DNA of 64,000 nucleotides, taken from Salvator merianae (Eukaryota; Chordata; Lepidosauria; Squamata; Teiidae). Each line of letters starts with the position of its first letter. Within the stretch, counting starts at the first letter, position 1. Position numbers and translations under genes: made by a program. Shown here piece by piece: positions 1 to 10,600 of this stretch. Where the stretch lies: positions 29,179,062 through 29,243,061 of the forward strand of contig QVOM02000116.1 in NCBI GenBank assembly GCA_003586115.2, in the 5' to 3' direction. The notes beneath the pieces are model-generated. The model ran no database searches, had not been told where the DNA came from, and was given only the letters and a program-made list of their open reading frames with translations.

Positions 1-274
1 TTGGTCCTGTTGCATGTAAGCAGTGTGGTCTCCTGGGATGTTGTAGTGAGTGGTGTGACCAATTCTGTTTGAAACCTTGAATGCTATTGGCCACACCATG
101 AATATGATGAGCATGCCCACTGGATCCTGTAGGCCCAGAAGACAGAAGTGAGGGGCTTCCAATCAGGGTGGCAAAGCAGGCCTTCAGTGGCACAGACCTG
201 CAGGTTGGTGGCAGCACAGCGGGGGCATCACATTGTGTGATGCGGAAGATAGACAGATGTAAGCCTTTGGGCGA

Positions 275-339
275 AAAATAACCTTGTAAGCCGCTTTGAG
301 TCAGCTTCGGCCAAGAAAAGCGGGGTATAGAAAAACAAC

Positions 340-341
<2 letters not shown>
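275..341 (+). mobile_element. 3' tail of a LINE/SINE (L2-like end)
   Basis: The stretch ending in the words ttgtaagccgctttgagtc and ggggtatagaaa is the usual 3' end of squamate L2/SINE copies, where a 'gtaagccgc...gagt...gtatagaaa' tail is followed by a simple repeat. The simple repeat that follows directly (CTT units) supports this. Only the tail is recognisable; the 5' limit is not visible. Confidence 0.5.
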
Positions 342-371
<30 letters not shown>

Positions 372-441
372 CTTCTTCTTCTTCTTCTTCTTCTTCTTCT
401 TCTTCTTCTTCTTCTTCTTCTTCTTCTTCTTCTTCTTCTTC
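342..441. repeat. (CTT)n microsatellite, about 33 units
   Basis: About 100 bases of uninterrupted CTT/TTC units. Open frames across it read as poly-Ser on the plus strand and poly-Glu on the minus strand, and are artefacts of the repeat. It sits directly at the end of a retroposon tail, the usual birthplace of such arrays. Confidence 0.97.
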
Positions 442-1179
442 AGGCAGCAAGGGGAGGAATATGGCATTCAAGCGAGAAAGGGGATTAGTGATCAAGGCCA
501 AACCAGAACCAAAACGCACCAATTGCCTCAACAATCAGGCTAGTTCATCTGAGTGCCATTCTAACCACTGATAAGGTTAAGTTTGATACAATGTGATGCC
601 ACAGCCTCACAGCGTTAGCACACAGAACTAGGTGAGAATGCTGAGAATTTTGTGTTCCACAGCTTGTAGCAATCGGGAGTAGCTGTAGCCCACTCCCAAT
701 CGCTTAGGGCCTCTGCACAGTGCAGATGCTCACTAGTGAAAAGTGTGGACAGGCCCGCAGACTGGGAGGGTAAGTGCAGAAACTTCCTAGTTTCATTGAT
801 TCCAATCTGAACAGTAAGTACACATAGAAAAGCACACAAGGGAGAAAGTTAAGAATGGCCACAATTCTGTTCCTTCTCATAAAATGCTTTTTACAAAAAC
901 ATCTCGAGGCGAATTATGAAGATTTTTTAACCAAAATCACATTACATATCTACAGAAAAAATACAGAAAAACAAATTTCCTTTCAACTCTACTACCTGAA
1001 TCTAGTCTTATACAGTCTTTTAAATAAACCTCTGACATTTACTTTTTTTTTCTTTTTTTTTTAAAGTGGCATAAAACAGGGATGGAACACCCCTAACAAT
1101 ATATGCCAGCAAACCCTTAACGGGTCAGAACTAAGCTGGCCCTTTAACTGTGAAGGATGGAAATATAAAATGATACTTG
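442..1179. other. Upstream intergenic DNA without recognised features
   Basis: No exon, RNA gene or clear repeat was recognised here. A short T-rich run lies near 1040-1062. The small open frames have no recognisable content. Confidence 0.5.
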
Positions 1180-1262
1180 TGTCGGTCCACCGATCGGGGG
1201 AGAGACATACGAAAGCGGCAGGATAGCAATAATATACCTTTATTAGCTCCCTACTCAGCTAT
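1180..1262 (-). mobile_element. Possible LTR end fragment (R-U5-like)
   Basis: Read on the minus strand, the stretch has an AATAAA polyadenylation signal (plus-strand tttatt near 1238-1243) followed about 60 bases later by an end in CCGACA. This resembles the R-U5 part of an LTR. I could not find the other LTR end or a target-site duplication, so this is only suggestive. It lies just upstream of the EFCAB1 promoter. Confidence 0.22.
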
Positions 1263-1479
1263 TTTGAAGGAGGAGGAATCACGTTACGGTTGTCTCTCGA
1301 CTTTATTTTTCAGATTTTACATTTAGCTTCCACGTGAACATAAGACGACGCTTTTCTCCAGGTAACCACGAAGCGGGTGGGGGAATGTGAGTCAAACGAA
1401 AAGGATAGTTTTCTGAAGGGGCCACCACCACTCGCCTCTGCCCAATTTAAACTTCCTTCACCTTCTGTCGCATTTTTGG

Positions 1480-1841
1480 TTCCCTTTCCATGACTACCCA
1501 TCACCCAGCAGTTCTCCCGGCTCGGACGCCGCTCTGCTGAAAGCGGACAAAAAAAAGAAAAAAACGCTTGCAGGGCAGCAGGTACCACAGCAGTCCAATC
1601 GAGAGGGAAGCTCCAAGACCCGACTAGGTCCCCTCCTGCCCTTGCTCCGGCAGAAACCATTCCGAAGGTTTGCGGGAGTACGATGCGCGCACACGTCCAT
1701 GTTAGAAATGATACTCTCCCGGCCGCTTGTTGAACGAGCTGGGGGCGGGGCGCGACCTGTTGCTACGGTAACCGCGTGGTGCCTGCTTGAGGCGTCGGGA
1801 CTGTCTCGGGGAAGCAGCTGTGGCAGACGGAGGGGCTCAAG
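1480..1841 (+). promoter_or_regulatory. EFCAB1: GC-rich promoter and 5' UTR region of EFCAB1
   Basis: The sequence becomes GC- and CpG-rich, unlike its AT-rich surroundings. It contains a GC box (gggggcgggg, 1741-1750) and, 9 bases further on, an RFX-type X-box. No TATA box is evident. The EFCAB1 start codon follows at 1842. The transcription start site is not determined. Confidence 0.6.
1759..1772. promoter_or_regulatory. RFX-type X-box
   Basis: The word GTTGCTACGGTAAC is an imperfect palindrome that closely fits the X-box bound by RFX factors (GTTGCC-AT-GGTAAC type). It lies about 70 bases upstream of the EFCAB1 ATG. RFX2/RFX3, often with FOXJ1, drive motile-cilium genes through such sites. 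Because EFCAB1/calaxin is a ciliary protein, the site is likely functional; this is inferred from position and match only. Confidence 0.7.
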
Positions 1842-4800
1842 ATGAACAGGAAGAAGTTGCAGAAGCTGGCAGAATCGCTATGCAAAACCGCCAAGCACTG
1901 TGAGTGTCCACGGGGTTCTCCTTCTTAGCAGGTAAAAGGTAAAGGCAGATGTTCCGAGTCAAGCGTTAAGATCACAAAGTAAGGGCCTTCCTGTAGTTCC
2001 GCCAGTACCCTTGGACGGAGGTGCCAGGGGTTGCGGCACGGAGGGGCTTCACTGTAGTGGCCCCTCCCCTCGGCTTTGGAAGAACTTCTTCCAGGGCAGA
2101 AGTTGGATTACTGGGGGGGGGGGACTGGGGGGGCTACGGCACTCTCTCAAAAGAAGCAAGTATCTTCTGAAATCTTTGGTGTCGCTGGAGGCTCAAGTGA
2201 TTTCTGTGGCTAGAAGTGCCTATTACCAACTTCAGCTGGTTTACCAGCTGCGCCCCTAACTGACAGAGAGACCCTGGCCACTGTGGTTCATGTCCTAGCA
2301 AATGCATGTCTGGGGTACTGTGTGCGGCTACCCTTCTACCTGGTCTGGAAGCTATAACTGATGTAAAAATGCAGCAGTCCAAGCTGTTGGGTGAGGTGCC
2401 TGCTTGCACACACTTAACATTGTATTTAAGCAGTTGTAGGGGCAACCAGTCAACTGCTGGGCCAGACCCAAGGCCTTTTGCTTGGTATATAACATTCTAA
2501 ACAACATCTCTTTCCCCCTTACAGACTAGTAAGATCATCTGAAGAGAGTGTCCTGTGGGTACCACCAGTCATTGAATGTAATCTTGCAGGGTCCCACAGA
2601 AGGGTCTTTTCTTTGCTGGCACCTATGATTTGGAATGTTGTGCCCTCAGACATTTGTGAAATGCCCACTGTTATATCTTTAGGCACCTGTTGAAAACTTG
2701 CTCGTTCAGCCAGCAGTCCTGGAGTAAACATGTTTCTATTTCTTGACCCTCACCTAATGTTAATATTGTTTTAACATTTGGTTGTTTAACTGTTTTTAAC
2801 CTTGTTTTTAAGTTATATTGTAAACCACGTTGAGATTTTGAAATGAAGTGGTATAGAAATGTTTTTAATGTTTTTATTTATTTAAGAATTTATATCCTGC
2901 CCATCACTGGAAGGTCCCAGGGAGTCACAACAATAAAAAGACATGCTACCTGTTCAGCCATTTGATATACTGTGCCAAATGTAAACTGTTGTAAACTTAC
3001 CACATCTTGCACCATATAAGACATACGGGCACATAAGACACACCTATAATTTGCCAAGGAATGTTTAGGAAAGATAAATAAAAAATAGAACTCAGAGTGA
3101 CTTTAGGAGAAACTACTTTGGAAAAAACGTGGATCTTATATGCAAAAAATACAGTGTGTACTTTTGGACAAAACAAAAAGTCCTATTTCTACATATATAC
3201 CCTAGTGAATGAGCTGGAACGATAATGGGTAACTTGATTAAAAATATCCAGCATACTGCCTCTATGAAAAAGACAAAATCCATGTTATGCAAGGGAAAGG
3301 GTTTGAAGATCAGACTTCTAATACTCAACAGGGTAAATAGGTGCGTCCCTGCTAGTCTTCTAAATGTATCTAGTGAAAATGCCTGGTGCACTTCAGGGGG
3401 AAGACTATTCCATAGTCTGAGGTCTACCACCAAGAAGACCCTATCCCAGTGGGTACCCACTCATTTAGCTACTGAAGGTGATGCTACGTCCAGGAGGGCC
3501 TCATTTGTAGATCTCAAGGCATGGACAGGTCAATACAGGAGATGTTCTTGTAGATATTTGGGTCCCAAGCTGTTTAGGGCCTTGTAGGTCAAAGTTAACA
3601 CTTTGAATTGGGTTTGGTAGCAAATTGACAGCCAGTGCAGCTCTTTTAAGAATGGTGTGATATGTGTCTGGCCAGCAGTGCCATCCAGCAGTCTTGCTGC
3701 ATTCTGCACCAGCTGCAGCTTCTGGAGCTTCACTTAACTGCACCTCTGGCAAGGTTCATGACTTCTAGGAGCTGCTCAACGGCACAGAAAGCAAACAGAA
3801 AAGGCAGATACTCAGTTCCTGGTAAGGTGATATTTTATGTACCTTGCCAGATGTGCAGGTAAGCTGGGCTTTGCAGTGTGCATCTGGCAAGACACGGCAA
3901 GGGGCAGTGCCGGGTTCCTGAGTATATCCTGCAAACCCTCTTGCCATCTGGGAGACAGTTTAAGACCGGGACACTAAATTATGGTTCAAAAAAGTGTTAA
4001 GGACCACACTGGATATATTGAATATAGTTAGCCAGTGGCTCCATGGTGGATCACAAGGTAATACTTTTAAAAAAAAAATCACAAAAAAATTAATAGTATT
4101 TCCAAACTAAACATTTCAGGTTTCAAAATTCAGTACAAATAAGGGAAAGAACTTGTTTATCACCTGTAAAGCTCTTAGAACAGTGTCAAAAAACATTAAA
4201 AATTATTAAAAGAAGTACAACAGCAAAGTCAGTACAAAACTGAGTAAAAACTAGAAGCTTTACAAAATCTGGATAAAATATATACAGTGTGCACCTTGCT
4301 GCTTATTAGGAATCCCCAGTAAGTGCTATATTCTAAAGTTTATTAAGTATTATGATCCACAATCTTACAACTGTTTTGTTTTTTAAACAACAGTCAATAA
4401 ATTTGAAGTGGAATGTCTCATAAAGCTTTTCAATAATCTGAAAGTGGAACCTAGTGATCGGCATGCTGTTGTTGGTCTGGATCGTAATTCGTTTCGAAAC
4501 ATCCTACATGTCACCTTTGGAATGACAGATGACATGATAATGGACAGAGGTGAGATGCAATATGTTCTTGCAATATTGTGAGCTACATATAAAAACACAT
4601 AGCTAAAATATTTCCTCCACTGTTTTGAAAACATTTTTATTGACCTTCTTTCCGATGATCCACAGATTTGCTAGGTCACATGATACAGGCCTGAGTATTT
4701 GTTCTGATGGCTGTTTTAGAAGTTCAACTACTCATTGTAAATGGGCACCATCAGTTTTCATCTAAATGCCAGTCCCTGGAGGCAAGGGGCAGCAAGGTAA

Positions 4801-7371
4801 CATGGCTGAAGAACCTGCTTTTTAACTGCCTTTTAACCCACTGCAAATAGAACTGACACCAGATTTTGGCAACCAAGGCTGTATCCAGATGGACAGCCAT
4901 AATGATATATATACAAGATCCAACACTGAAGCAAATAGTATGGAGAGAAAATGGATTTCTGCTTTGCCCCAAAAGAGCTAAGATCGCATTAAATGGTTTT
5001 CAGTACCAGGTTAAAACTTCTCTCTTTACACAGGCCTTTGATATTTAACTCTTTGTCAGTGTGGTCCTGCTAGGGTGAGAAGGTGGCATTTTAATTATGT
5101 TTTTATTTAATAGTGTTTTACTGATTTTATTTATGTTTTATGCTCTTTCACAGAATGTTGTGACCTTCTCTGAGCGCAGCTGGTGAAGGGCAGGATACCA
5201 AAGTTTAGAAATAAATAAAATAGCAACAATATGTCCACTTAGAGTCCACTCCTAGGGGACTGGAAATATAGCTGCTCACCAAACTTGTACAGGTCTGCTG
5301 TGAGAAGAATCTGGGTGGAAATAGAGCCCAGTGACTGGTAGTTAGGCTGATACGTCAGGTCAGTGGGATTTGTCTTCCTTTTGAATGACACACCTCCTCT
5401 CCATCCCCTGCATTTATGCTACGAAGTTGCTTTTGAAAGTTTCTGGATTTTTTTGTGAAACATCTAGTAAAAGCATTCAATTCAGGTTTCATTTCGAATG
5501 GAGCAGTGAAACATTGGCTTCATGTAATTTTGTATTTTCGCTTAGGAGGGTGTTATAAACTTTAAGACTGTAAGATGTGGAGTGAGATGTGCTGAACAAA
5601 ATCTGAAAGGCAAAACCTAATCTGAATCATATCTCAAAGCCTCATTGCCAGAAATACTGTATTAGTTTTGAAAAATGCTCATAAATAAGCTTTTTCTTCC
5701 TTTCAGTGTTCCGTGCTTTTGACAGAGACAATGACAGCTGTGTCAGTGTGACTGAGTGGGTAGAAGGTTTATCAATATTTCTTCGTGGGACATTGGAGGA
5801 AAAGATGAAATGTAAGTTTTATTAGCTATACATTTCCATTTTTGTCATAACTGTAGGGCAGTTTAATGGACAAGTATATGGTATTTCTTATGTGAATTAT
5901 CTGCTTCTTAAAACTTCCATCATTTTTTTTAATTTATTAATTTTTACCCCATCCTTTTCCCAAATTGCTCAGAGTATTCATGTTTTTTTATCTGTCTCCC
6001 TTTCTTCATGTTGCTACTGTCATGACCTTTGAACAGATAAAGCTCAAAGTGGTTGGCCCTAAGATGAATTTACATTAGTCTGTTTGCTCGACATGAATGC
6101 ACATTTTACATTAATTCAGTCATTTTTTCCAAAGACTGTTTTGAGGTCTATGACTTGAATAGTGATGGATATATTTCAAGAGAGGAAATGTTTCATATGT
6201 TGAAGAACAGCCTCCTAAAACAGCCATCAGAAGAAGATCCTGATGAAGGAATTAAGGATTTAGTAGAAATAACATTAAAGAAAATGGTAAGTACCATGAC
6301 AGAAAAGACAGATTTTCTATGCATTAATGATTATTTGGGAGTGATCTACAGCTGTTGAAAAAGGTGGAAAGGGTACAAATGGGATCAACAACAACAAAAA
6401 TTCCAGCACTCAGTCTCAATTATGCTAGCTAACAACAGCCAGAGTAGTTTGAACAACTAGCAGAGAAAAATTAAAAGGGACTAGTAAAGAAATTTATGCA
6501 GCAAGTCAGCTCAGAGCTACTACAACGGAGTTCAGTGATGCTTAAACTTAGTAAATATATAAAGAATTGCAGCTAAGGTGCAGAAATTAAATTGTCTAGT
6601 AATATCTACTCTCCATTTATAGGACTATGATCATGATGGCAAACTCTCTTATTCAGATTTTGAAAAGGCTGTAAGAGATGAGAATCTCCTTTTAGAAGCA
6701 TTTGGACCATGCTTACCCGATATAAAGGTATTTGTGTTACTAAAACATGCTGTTGCCTATAAATATTTCAAGTGCAATAGGAGCTACCTCTATTTACAAG
6801 TTCTCTGTATAAGAACATCTTAAAATATTATGCGGGTACTAGGAGTGAGTAACATTCTTTCTAAGGTGCGGAAACTTTTCAACTTTGTAACCTTTCCATC
6901 TTTTAGTCACAGCATTATGCTGCAGCAGAGAGATACATATTTGAATACAGTATCAAACAAAAGACGGATACAACTTCAAGAAATTATGCAACTCTTTTTA
7001 TGATATATCTAAGGTGATTTGGCCTTGTGTTTCTCAGTAAACAGAGACTTCCGTAACATGTGGCAAACTGTTTCTGAAACTGATGGAAATCTCAAGAAGA
7101 GGAAATAATAGAATCTGTTGGAGGGCAGATATGCCATTTGGTCTGTTCAAGGCACTTGGCACAATTCTTTGGACAGCAGCCACAGCAAAAATATCATAAT
7201 AAGGAAGGACAGCAGCCACAGCAAAAATATCATAATAAAATCTAGGGCCAAATTTTTGTGTTCATATTCAGTATATTAATAGAATGTTTTTAAAAAACCT
7301 TTTAATATTTCACTTTGCAGTGCAGGATGTCATTTGAAGGACAAGCATTCCAAGACACTCCTGATCTGTAG
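1842..7371 (+). CDS. EFCAB1: EFCAB1 (CLXN, calaxin), EF-hand calcium sensor of cilia; complete, 6 exons
   Basis: Coding exons: 1842-1899, 4394-4549, 5707-5811, 6135-6286, 6623-6727, 7321-7371 (627 nt, 208 aa; the human protein is 211 aa). All junctions are GT-AG and keep the frame. The product starts [13 protein letters not shown] and contains the near-invariant stretch [17 protein letters not shown]. Three EF-hand loops are visible: D77-E88 ([12 protein letters not shown]), D113-E124 ([12 protein letters not shown]) and D158-D169 ([12 protein letters not shown], with Asp at the last position, as in the human protein). Calaxin belongs to the outer-dynein-arm docking machinery and adjusts ciliary beating in response to calcium. 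The family assignment is very secure. The C-terminus ([13 protein letters not shown]) is the least conserved part. The gene converges on RBM48. Confidence 0.96.
2530..2940 (+). mobile_element. L2-like LINE 3' end plus SINE-type tail (EFCAB1 intron 1)
   Basis: Conceptual translation around 2600-2730 resembles the C-terminal part of L2-type reverse transcriptases (a '[11 protein letters not shown]' stretch) and is degenerate. It is followed by an AT-rich tail with ttgtaaaccacgttgagat, a standard L2/CR1-group end. At 2878-2940 a second common squamate tail begins (aagaatttatatcctgccc). The insertions are decayed and non-functional. Confidence 0.55.
3000..3172. mobile_element. Short DNA-transposon remnant
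   Basis: The words 'accatataagacatacgg...cataagacacacc' on the left and 'gatcttatatgcaaaaaata' on the right form an imperfect inverted pair. They resemble the 'ataagacgcacc / aaaaatacgg' ends of widespread vertebrate non-autonomous DNA transposons. No coding capacity; the superfamily is not fixed. Confidence 0.35.
3300..3760 (-). mobile_element. L2-like LINE fragment, reverse-transcriptase C-terminus
   Basis: On the minus strand the frame reads [14 protein letters not shown], then [13 protein letters not shown], then a '[18 protein letters not shown]' stretch. After a frame change it reads [20 protein letters not shown]. This is the typical order of the C-terminal region of L2-clade LINE ORF2. 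Frameshifts make it a dead copy. It lies in intron 1 of EFCAB1 in the opposite orientation to the gene. Confidence 0.75.
4980..5222 (+). mobile_element. L2-like LINE 3' end (EFCAB1 intron 2)
   Basis: A short frame ending [11 protein letters not shown] matches the last residues of L2-type ORF2 ('KTHLFxQAF'). It is followed by an AT-rich 3' UTR and a terminal stretch with tctgagcgcagctggtgaag and an A-rich end (aaataaataaaatagc). Truncated and inactive. Confidence 0.6.
7171..7238. repeat. Tandem duplication, 32-bp unit, EFCAB1 intron 5
   Basis: The 32-base unit beginning ggacagcagccacagc occurs twice, at 7171-7202 and 7207-7238, separated by 4 bases and essentially identical. It lies about 80 bases upstream of the acceptor of the last EFCAB1 exon. 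Confidence 0.9.
7301..7306 (-). promoter_or_regulatory. RBM48: Candidate RBM48 polyadenylation signal (ATTAAA)
   Basis: Plus-strand tttaat reads ATTAAA on the minus strand. It is the best polyadenylation hexamer I saw downstream of the RBM48 stop codon (7642-7644). If used, the RBM48 3' UTR would run antisense through the last coding exon of EFCAB1. Confidence 0.3.
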
Positions 7372-7641
7372 CTATGAAAAGATTCTTTTTAAAAAAGGAC
7401 TGGTGTAAAAAAATTTCTACACACATTCAAAATGCTTTGATTTGAACATAGTATTCACTCAAGGAACACGAGGCTGATGGAAAGATATTTTGATGTGACT
7501 ACTCGCTTGCAAAAAATGCACCTGCAAGGATTCAACCAATGACAGGACTTTGTACAGTTGAATAATAATATTTTGATGTTTTACTGCACAAGCATCCAGA
7601 CTGTATTTAAGTAAATGCATAAAGTATTACACCACCAACAT

Positions 7642-10600
7642 CTAAATGCGTCGTCTCTGTTGTACTGTAGGCTTTGTTTGAGCAGTCCCTTGTGTTCTGT
7701 CAGACTGGTCTTCAGTTTGAACAGCACTTGCAACCTAATTCAGAAAGAAAAGGCTAAAATTAATACATGGTACCAATTCATTCCGCAATTACTTTAGTAG
7801 ATCTTTCAGTTAGACAATTTAACTTATTCAATAGCAAGGAGTTCCATAGATTTGCCATGGAATATGCCATGTTCCACAGATTTGCTTTTGGATATGACTA
7901 CAATAACTATTTTCAGAAGACAGGACTGCTAATAGTCTCATGGACCTTGTCACCCTTTTTATAGATGCCGCAGAATAAATGTTAGGTCAGTGGTATGCAA
8001 GTGGGTTATTTTACTCTGGCAGTTGGTTCTTAGTGGGTGGTTGTTCACAATGAGTCATTGGTCATTTCCTAATTGTTGTCCATTAGCATAGTCCTTGGTG
8101 GCATAGTTAACAATGAGTTATTGGTCTATTCCTGGCTGTTGTCCCTTAGTGTAATCCTTAATGATAGGCTGCTGTTTTGTTGTGTAGTTGCTAGCCTTGG
8201 GCTGTTGTGTTTTTCCGCAGCCATATCCAAAAGTTTAGGTTCAATGTTGAACTACGGAAAGTGGCATAACAACCCAAAAGCTGTGAAAAATGAGAATAAA
8301 TAACATACTTTATTAACAGTATATTGTTTTGCAATGTATAGTATGTTTGTTGTTTTTGATTATTGGATTGGGTGTTTTTTTCATTTGCGATTGTATTTCA
8401 TTTACGTTATACTTGGGCATTCAACTGGAATGGTGGTATACAAATATAAATAAGCAGCAAATTTCTTCCATTCATAGAAACATTGCTGGTGTTGTTTCTG
8501 ATAAGAGGTGTAGGCTGATACCACACATTCTTTGAAATTGTTCTAAAATTCAAATCTTAAATAATTCCTCTGTAAGTTAACTTCCAATGAAAGCATAAGG
8601 AATTGATTATTTCCAGGAATGTATTAAAATATTTTATAATACAATTGGAAACTGAAAACTGAAATGGCCACTTGAACATCAAATCTGTGCACTGTTGATC
8701 AAGTGAGGCTCTTGCATTTCATTCTATGCGATAGGAAATACCAGCAAAGAAGAAAGTGGTTAGTTTCAAGAGTGTACCTTGTGTTACACTAAAGCAGCAT
8801 TAAAAATCTTGTTTTTCCAAAGTAAAAAGATGCATTATAAAGCTCCTCTCAAAGAACTGCGTTTAAGTCTAAGACAAGTACAGTCTAATACCTCTGGAAA
8901 AATATCATTTCATTCCATTATTTTACTTATCCCTTATTAAAAAAGGGAACAAAACCCTGTGCTATACATGTGCCAGACAAACCCAAGGGGAAAGTGATAC
9001 ATACCAAAATATGTATACTAGACAGAGAAAGACAAACAAAACCAAGGAAAATTTTGGAGGCTCTCTATGTAAAAAAACTAAAACTCTTGGTCAACAACAA
9101 AGAGGAGAACTTGGAAGCCCTATGGGATATAAGCCTCTAACAGAACGCCAATGAGATGGTCCGGTTGTTTAGAAACAGCCAGAGACCTGTAGGCTGGTGT
9201 CCCATTTTCAGCTTTTACACACATTACCGATGAAGACACATCATGTTGAAATGTTTACTGGTTTTTAACTCTGGTATATTTTAGTAAAGGTGGTCTTCGT
9301 GACAATAGGTTTACTAATCCCTGGTAAATTATTTATATCTAATTTTAGAACTACAGACAGCCTTTTCTGAAAACGCATGAGTTTGTGATAGTGTACCTCT
9401 TTCAGTTGATTACGAATCAGGTTTGCAGAGGTGTTCAGTGAATCGTCATCCATGTCTATTTTTATTGCTTCTGGCAATTTTGGACCAATAATTATTTCTT
9501 TGCTGCTAGCATCTCTTCCCAGAAGGGCAAGTTTGTTGTCTTCATCTCGTCTCCTCTTTCGTTCTTGCAGCTGAGTTGTTCGGGGCATAAATCTACTAAG
9601 CAGACTATCAGAAGGAACTCTTTTTTGCAGACTGCAATGGACTGAGGTGTTGCATAATCTTTGCTGCAGGCTCTCAGCCATTAATGTCTTCCAGTTAATA
9701 TATTCAGGTGGTATAGTACAGTCACCATGATACAGAGGTGCAGCTAACGTACTTTGATGTTGCCCTTCTGATGGAGCCACTGTATCTTTCACTGACAGTT
9801 CACAGCAATAGGGTTGATGAAGTCCATGATCATCCACAGATGGATTTCTGCCACTGATGGTTTTCTCTGATGCACAGAAGCCAGGCGAGCCTCGCTGAAT
9901 GTCCTTTTGAGAACTTGTCTGTGAATTCCATTTCTTCACTAACAGCTGACCTTAAACAAAAAGTAAACATTAATGTTTTGATTTACCTTACCATTTTTAA
10001 AAGCTTTTATGCAACTGGCAATAGATTGGCATTTGTGTTCCTAACACATTGCTCATATTTTTACCTTTACAAGATGAAAAATAACTCTGTAAGTTAACTA
10101 TGGTAACTAAAAAAAATGTGTTAGAGGAAAAGAATCTTCTACTGAAGTATCTCTTTTTTTCTGTCTGGACAGATTGAGGCATTGCTAACACAAAGATTAC
10201 CTCCCAGTTTTGCCCAAAAGAAAGGCAAGGAACATGTGGCTAAGGTTTTCTTGTTCTGTTTCTTGATTTAACCTAGGAAAAAAGCTCTGCTCGTTTCTAA
10301 TCTGTGGCCTACTTTTTTCAGCATGCTTCTATTCTGTGGTCAATTCAGTTATTGATACTGTGTTTATTTTCCTGTTTTGAACCTTCAGGATCAAACTAAT
10401 CTCACAGCAACTCTTAATTTATAAGTTTCATCTTATTTTATTTATTATATTTTTCTTTTGTCCTTTACTAAGAGGTTTATGGAATGGATTACAATAAATT
10501 CAATTTAAAAACAATTAAAAAATGAATTCATTAAAACAACAAATAACAGTGCCAGAAAAAAAGAGAAGAAGCTGTTTCTTCAGCCAAAGGCTAGGAGGTA

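Noticed and set aside
296..571. Open frames of 77-91 codons with poly-Ser or poly-Glu
   Set aside because: They arise entirely from the CTT microsatellite and lack any other protein-like content.
9265..9396. Read-through tail of RBM48 exon 4 as the true C-terminus
   Set aside because: A good donor at 9397 and a well-formed exon at 7734-7642 ending QQRRRI reproduce the human structure. The tail is kept only as a possible alternative.
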